Assembly (NCBI GenBank): GCA_947243795.1
Contig: OX365932.1
Coordinates: forward strand, 310,001 to 374,000
Origin: Saccharomyces uvarum
Lineage: Eukaryota; Ascomycota; Saccharomycetes; Saccharomycetales; Saccharomycetaceae
Reading direction: 5' to 3'
Length of the DNA stretch: 64,000 nt
The position numbers and the translations under genes are program-made. Below, one piece after another: positions 59,482 to 64,000 of this stretch. The notes beneath the pieces are model-generated. The model had not been told where the DNA came from and did no database searches. It was given only the letters and a program-made list of their open reading frames with translations. The stretch's first letter is position 1, and each line of letters opens with the position of its first letter.

Positions 59482-61908
59482 TCAACCTTCCCAATTAATG
59501 AAATTAAAGTCATTTTCATTTGTGTCCAGTAAGTTTAAACCAAAATCCGTTCCTTGACCTTCCACTATACCAACATTATCGAGTTTCATCTCTTGAGGCT
59601 GTGAATTTTGATGTTCAGTAGCAGTGGCTTGGCGAGGCCCCAAAGTTGTACCGATATTAGATACAGGCTGAACCGATGCACTATCACTATTACCTTTATT
59701 TGAAGATGTGGTATTACCAAGGTTGGAATTTTCATTTGGTGTCCCATTATTAGACGTAAATATCTGGTTAGGAAGCATCAAAGAATTTGGATTTTTGACG
59801 TTCTCAAACTCATATATCTGATTAGTGTTATTTGATATCTTTGTTCCCTCTGGAGTAAAAGCATTGCGATTGCCTTTATTACTCCTTAGATCCTTAGCCG
59901 TCTGTGCTTCCAGAGGTTTTGCAGTCGGTAATTCTTGTGGTATAATATTATTCTGTGATGGAATTATTTTAGAGCTTTTTAATGTAATATTCAAGTTAGT
60001 AGTTGAGAACCCTTGCGGGGGCTTTATGACCGCACTTCCTGTTGGCTTGGAATTTCTTTGCTTTTGAGCATCACCAGATGGAGGCGTAGATATGTTTAAA
60101 GGAGATGATGCTGAAATTTTCGAATTCACTGCTCTTTTGGGTCCACCTTTCGTTACAATTTTTCCACTGTCCGGATCGAAACAAGTCTCGGTGACCGATG
60201 ACAATGGACTGGATACAGCCGGCTTGTTAAAGCTTCCTAGATTTACACCAGAGAAAGGTAGGGAATTTGTGCTTCTACTTGGTGGAGCCGAATGAATGTT
60301 TGGGGTAGTGTTATTCGAATGCGTCCTCAACATATCGTTTGTGTCTTTAGCAGTATTGTCATTTAAAATAACGGACGGGGTAGATTTCCTTCTTGACACT
60401 CTACTGTTAGGAGGACTACGCTTTTTACCCGAGATTCCGTTATTGCTGCTGCCCTTATTTGTTGACTGGGTTGATTCTACTGAGAAAGCTGACGTCGATG
60501 CCTTTTTTGTATTCTTCCTTGCTTTTACTGGTTGCTTAGCAACTATGGTAGAAGGAGAGGCAGCACTAATCAAAGGGCTGGCTTTCTTATTAGAGTAAGC
60601 GTCTTCATCTCCAAATACAATAGCCTGGCTGCGGTGAGTAGCAGTCATGTCAGATTTTGGAGTTTTATTGAGTCTTGAATTTACCATAGCAGGCTCGCTT
60701 GTTGTGGAGCCTGGTGTGGTAATATTTGGCGATCCAGCGTTTGTGGATCCTGCAGAAACTGCTGTTGCAGTGATCTTTCTTCTCTTCCTGGTGCCTGGAC
60801 CATTTGTTGTTTTCCCCTTACCTTTGGAAGTCGCGGACCTACTTCTTGTGGATTTTGGCATTGCCAAATTACTAGGTTTATCAATTGATGATGAATGCAT
60901 ATTTTTCAAGTTTTTAGATAGGTTCACCGGAGATCTATTATTAGTTGTAGTATTTGTGGTATTATTGTTACACGGGATCACCACTGGATTTTCTGTGGTG
61001 GGTTGCATTGGATAGTTATAGACTGGCCAGCCAGTAACGTTTTGATTTCGATTCTGGATTGGTGCTGCGTTAGAAAAATCACCGGAAGGTGGTCCGGCTG
61101 CAGTCACCGTTGTCGCTCCAGTGGTAGGATTTGTATTGCTATATGGTGAAACCGAAAAATTATTGACGATAGGATTACCCACCATTGGAATCGGCATAGG
61201 ATTCACATTAACCTTCTGCATCGACGCCGCAGGAGGCATGGAGTTCCCTAGCATCATAGCAGCCAAGTGCATAGGATCTACCTCTTCGTTAACGAATTCT
61301 CCCCTTCGTTCTGCGTCTTGCTGTAATCTTGCCGCATGGACAGCCAAGCTTCTGTAGATTTGTTCCTGTCTTTGTTCCTGGAGAACCAGCTGGTAGTATT
61401 GCTGAGCAGATTCTGAACCACCTCTGGAAGAGCTAGTATTGAAGATATCCCAGAAAATCTGCCACCATTCAAACAAAAAGCCTTGGGGTGCATCTACCAC
61501 CTCAAGCATCGGACTTTGGCCAGGTGTTTTCTCTTTATAATTGTTCCTGCCTAATTGTTCGTCATTTGTATCTCTGTTTAGTTGCGCATCTTGGGCAAAC
61601 GCAGCAGCTGTGTTTTTTAAAGATGATTTCGAAAGGAAATCAAATATGTACTGATTAAGCGCTTTCTTGCAATTCGTCCTTTCTTCCAAATCTGGGCTTT
61701 CCAACATAGCCTGACTTCTCCACTGTTGCTGTGGTTGCTGTGGTTGCTGTGGTTGCTGTTGCTGCTGCTGTTGCTGCTGTGGTTGCTGCTCGCTATTCTT
61801 CGGCATTGGAATGTTATTCTGCAAGCCGTGTCGATAATGGTTTGAGGAATATGGTGTGTCGGCGGGAGGAATTGAATCTGAATATGAACTATTCGCTTTA
61901 TAACTCAT
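59482..61908 (-). CDS. FLO8: Flo8, LisH transcription factor for flocculation and filamentous growth (intact)
   Basis: Flo8 acts downstream of cAMP-PKA to activate FLO11, FLO1 and STA genes. The frame is open for 808 residues (799 in functional S. cerevisiae alleles). A Gln/Pro repeat (about 40-62) precedes the LisH domain (about 80-112, [20 protein letters not shown]). The conserved [20 protein letters not shown] block (141-160) follows. The laboratory strain S288C carries a nonsense codon at a Trp of this region; here all Trp codons are present. A basic, Ser-rich middle and an acidic end ([17 protein letters not shown]) complete it. Many differences from the S. cerevisiae protein indicate another species. 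Confidence 0.94.
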   Translation of the reverse strand: MSYKANSSYSDSIPPADTPYSSNHYRHGLQNNIPMPKNSEQQPQQQQQQQQQPQQPQQPQQQWRSQAMLESPDLEERTNCKKALNQYIFDFLSKSSLKNTAAAFAQDAQLNRDTNDEQLGRNNYKEKTPGQSPMLEVVDAPQGFLFEWWQIFWDIFNTSSSRGGSESAQQYYQLVLQEQRQEQIYRSLAVHAARLQQDAERRGEFVNEEVDPMHLAAMMLGNSMPPAASMQKVNVNPMPIPMVGNPIVNNFSVSPYSNTNPTTGATTVTAAGPPSGDFSNAAPIQNRNQNVTGWPVYNYPMQPTTENPVVIPCNNNTTNTTTNNRSPVNLSKNLKNMHSSSIDKPSNLAMPKSTRSRSATSKGKGKTTNGPGTRKRRKITATAVSAGSTNAGSPNITTPGSTTSEPAMVNSRLNKTPKSDMTATHRSQAIVFGDEDAYSNKKASPLISAASPSTIVAKQPVKARKNTKKASTSAFSVESTQSTNKGSSNNGISGKKRSPPNSRVSRRKSTPSVILNDNTAKDTNDMLRTHSNNTTPNIHSAPPSRSTNSLPFSGVNLGSFNKPAVSSPLSSVTETCFDPDSGKIVTKGGPKRAVNSKISASSPLNISTPPSGDAQKQRNSKPTGSAVIKPPQGFSTTNLNITLKSSKIIPSQNNIIPQELPTAKPLEAQTAKDLRSNKGNRNAFTPEGTKISNNTNQIYEFENVKNPNSLMLPNQIFTSNNGTPNENSNLGNTTSSNKGNSDSASVQPVSNIGTTLGPRQATATEHQNSQPQEMKLDNVGIVEGQGTDFGLNLLDTNENDFNFINWEG

Positions 61909-63053
61909 TCTGCCAAGGAATCCGTTTTCTCTTCTACAGTACCTATGAATGTCCTCGTGTTTGTTTTCAATATCCTTCTATGGCTTACTAACGTCCACTC
62001 GCCGTGTATTTCGCGACAAAACCGTATCCAAACGAAAACACCGAAATAGGAGCAAAATGCGATGAGCCTCTTGTCTATAACTATTTATCCTTTACCGTAA
62101 TTGACCAGAGATCTGACTCTTTTCAGCTCCATCTTGGTTCCATTCTTTCTTCGTTGTGTTTCCACTCGGACCTTCGTAAAAGAGTCCGAAAGCCGGGAAG
62201 GCGCGTTTTCATGCATTATACACTCTCTAACCCACAATGGACCCTGCGGAGTTGATCTTGGACCCTATTTGCGTCTGGTATTGCTCTGTGTGCATGCATG
62301 CGGTTGTACACACGCTTACATGCGTACCATGCCTCATAAGTTTCTTCGCAAGGGCCGACTCTGGTTAACGTATTTACTCTCCTTGGTCGATGACTTAAAC
62401 GAATGTTTGGACTGCAAATGTAACAAACGTCACATTCTTGTGTCAAGAATGTCCAAGGAAGGGGGGGGGGGGGGGTGATAAGATGAAGTTCACGCATATT
62501 ATATCGAAATCATATATACTATATAATGGAAAGCCGTATATATTGCTATCAAAAGTTGCCAGACCGTCCCCCCATGGGCAGAGCACATGGCGGGGCTCTC
62601 GTCAGCACCAGGAACCAAGCAATTTGACATGTGTTCGTTTACGTGTGCACTGTCACGAGGTTCAGCTGTTGTTACTGGCCAAGTAGACGTATCCAGGAGT
62701 GCTTGCTACCTGAATGGGAGCTGCCCATGCTATTTGTACATCTTTTCGCGCTCTCTTCTTCGAGGTGGACGCCAAGAGAATCGTCGCTTAGGTGATCGGC
62801 GCCTTGTGGGTGCGGTGATCACCTTCGCAAAGAACCTCACGTTGACTCAACATAACAATGTAAGATCTGCACACCATACGTCTTATACATACACAAATGG
62901 TGAAGAGTATAAAGACAGGTGTATACGATCGAGAATAAGGTAAATATACATATATTTTTTAAATTAAAATAAAGAGGGAAGGGGGCTGATAAAAACGCAA
63001 GACGCTGTTTATCAAATAGAGAGGGAGAAAAAAGGTATATATTTTATAAGTGA
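61909..63053. promoter_or_regulatory. Long FLO8 upstream region / KAP123 3' end
   Basis: The 1145-bp gap is mostly FLO8 regulatory DNA. It holds a perfect hairpin ACATTCTTG-tgt-CAAGAATGT (62432-62452) followed by a run of 15 G (62461-62475), and an interrupted inverted repeat AGGTGATC...GATCACCT (62790-62824). TA-rich stretches near 62495-62545 and 62940-62960 probably include the KAP123 3' signals. Several short open frames overlap each other and have no coding features. Confidence 0.55.
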
Positions 63054-64000
63054 TCAAGCGATGACCGCCGCTAATACCGGGTTCTGAGCAACAATTCCGT
63101 TGTAAGTAGTGTTCAGGTACTTCAATAGTTCAATGACTTTGTGTTTCATCTCTTCAGTTTGGAATTGCTTCAATCTTTCCATATTTTCTTCTCTGCCAAG
63201 AGTAGATTCCTTTTCTAGTTTAACTCTATCATTTTCTTTAGTGAACACAACGCTGAAAATCTCAATGATTCTTGGGGTTTCGTTTGTGACAACAGGGCTG
63301 TTTTCCTGATATAGTTTCATGATCAATTCAAAAATTGGGTTGTATTCTTCAAAACCAGTGTGTAGTGGCAAATGTGCCAATAATGCTGGAACAGTTTGTT
63401 CCAATGGAACCAAAGCACTGTTTTTCAAAGCCATTCTGGCGACACATCCACTTGCGTTGGCGTATGCTCTGTCAATGATTTCTCTAGTGGCTTCATCGTC
63501 TTCAGCAGCTAAAGCCTTTTGGTCGGCTGCATTCAACAATTCGTAAAGGGCCTTCAAAACGGGTTCATAAATAGCAGAAATATCCATTGATGCATATTCA
63601 CATAATAAACCAACACCATAAGCAGCGTTACCTCTAACTTCCAGAGATTTGTCTGTGGTCAATCTGATAACCAGAGCTTCTAGCATTTCATGAACAAATG
63701 GATTTTGTTCTTTCATACCTAAAGCTAGTTCAGAAGCGGCACCAACGGCAGACGATCTCTTGTTCTTAGACTTGGATTGGAATAATCCAAAAACAACTGG
63801 TCTGAAATTGTCAAAGACCTTGGCAAAATCACTGGCCAAAGCTTGGGATAAACTGACAAGAACTTCCAAAGCAACATCTTGTAAGGTGGCTTCAGTTTCA
63901 GAGGCGTCTAATTCTTCGTCTCTTGGGACATCCTCTTCAATATCAATGGTTTGACAAGTATGAGTGCCCTTCAAGACGCTTAGAACTTGTAGACACAAAG
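63054..64000 (-). CDS. KAP123: Kap123 (importin beta-4) C-terminal part, 5' end beyond window
   Basis: The visible 315 or so codons run from the right edge to the stop at 63054 and cover the last part of an importin-beta protein of about 1113 residues. HEAT-type helical repeats are evident: [40 protein letters not shown] and [20 protein letters not shown]. Kap123 imports ribosomal proteins and histones H3/H4. The codon bias is moderate to strong, fitting an abundant protein. The identity rests on sequence recall plus its place next to FLO8. Confidence 0.9.
   Translation of the reverse strand, partial: LCLQVLSVLKGTHTCQTIDIEEDVPRDEELDASETEATLQDVALEVLVSLSQALASDFAKVFDNFRPVVFGLFQSKSKNKRSSAVGAASELALGMKEQNPFVHEMLEALVIRLTTDKSLEVRGNAAYGVGLLCEYASMDISAIYEPVLKALYELLNAADQKALAAEDDEATREIIDRAYANASGCVARMALKNSALVPLEQTVPALLAHLPLHTGFEEYNPIFELIMKLYQENSPVVTNETPRIIEIFSVVFTKENDRVKLEKESTLGREENMERLKQFQTEEMKHKVIELLKYLNTTYNGIVAQNPVLAAVIA

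Noticed and set aside
62101-62478. 125-codon plus-strand frame upstream of FLO8
   Set aside because: It overlaps other open frames on both strands and ends in the G-run; there is no protein-like composition.

Overview
The window is nuclear DNA of a budding yeast of the genus Saccharomyces. Its gene order matches the right arm of S. cerevisiae chromosome V from YER077C to YER110C without a break. The protein-coding genes are intron-poor, the single intron has the yeast GTATGT / TACTAAC / CAG signals, and promoters carry yeast motifs such as PAC, PACE, Gcn4, MCB and HSE sites. Compared with the S. cerevisiae proteins as I remember them, slow-evolving proteins (Ssa4, Met6, Rps8) look nearly the same, while fast ones (Flo8, the Rad51 N-terminus, Mam1) differ at many positions. 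I infer a Saccharomyces species other than the S288C reference, but I cannot say which one. Gene names rest on recalled sequence similarity plus synteny.

Layout. 1-12.5 kb: MRX1 (cut by the edge), ICP55, YER079W, AIM9, SER3 with a long regulatory upstream region, UTP7, GET2 and an uncharacterised gene (YER085C). 12.8-22 kb: ILV1, AIM10, SBH1, then an unusually GC-rich block with DOT6 and PTC2. 22-37.5 kb: TRP2, MET6, IES5, TSC11, spliced AIM11, PUP3, RAD51, SHC1. 37.5-39.7 kb: the main gene-poor stretch, with a probable replication origin, LTR fossils and a tRNA-Glu(UUC) gene. 39.7-64 kb: UBP9, PRS2, UBC6, AST2, RPS8B, SSA4, RTT105, NUP157, MAM1, GLE2, FLO8 and the C-terminal third of KAP123 (cut by the edge).

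Themes. Amino-acid synthesis genes (SER3, ILV1, TRP2, MET6) are frequent, and three have clear Gcn4-type sites. Mitochondrial genes (MRX1, ICP55, AIM9, AIM10, AIM11) cluster in the left half. DNA replication and meiosis genes (RAD51, RTT105, MAM1, SHC1) have fitting cell-cycle or meiotic sites where I could find them. UTP7 carries a PAC + RRPE pair, while DOT6, which encodes a PAC-binding repressor, lies 7 kb away. SSA4 has a long heat-shock element.

I see no undescribed gene system. The best leads are non-coding: several perfect inverted repeats (upstream of SER3, across the PUP3 stop codon, in the NUP157/MAM1 and PRS2/UBC6 gaps), two tandem hairpins after the tRNA gene, G-runs beside DOT6 and FLO8, and the GC-rich DOT6-PTC2 island.
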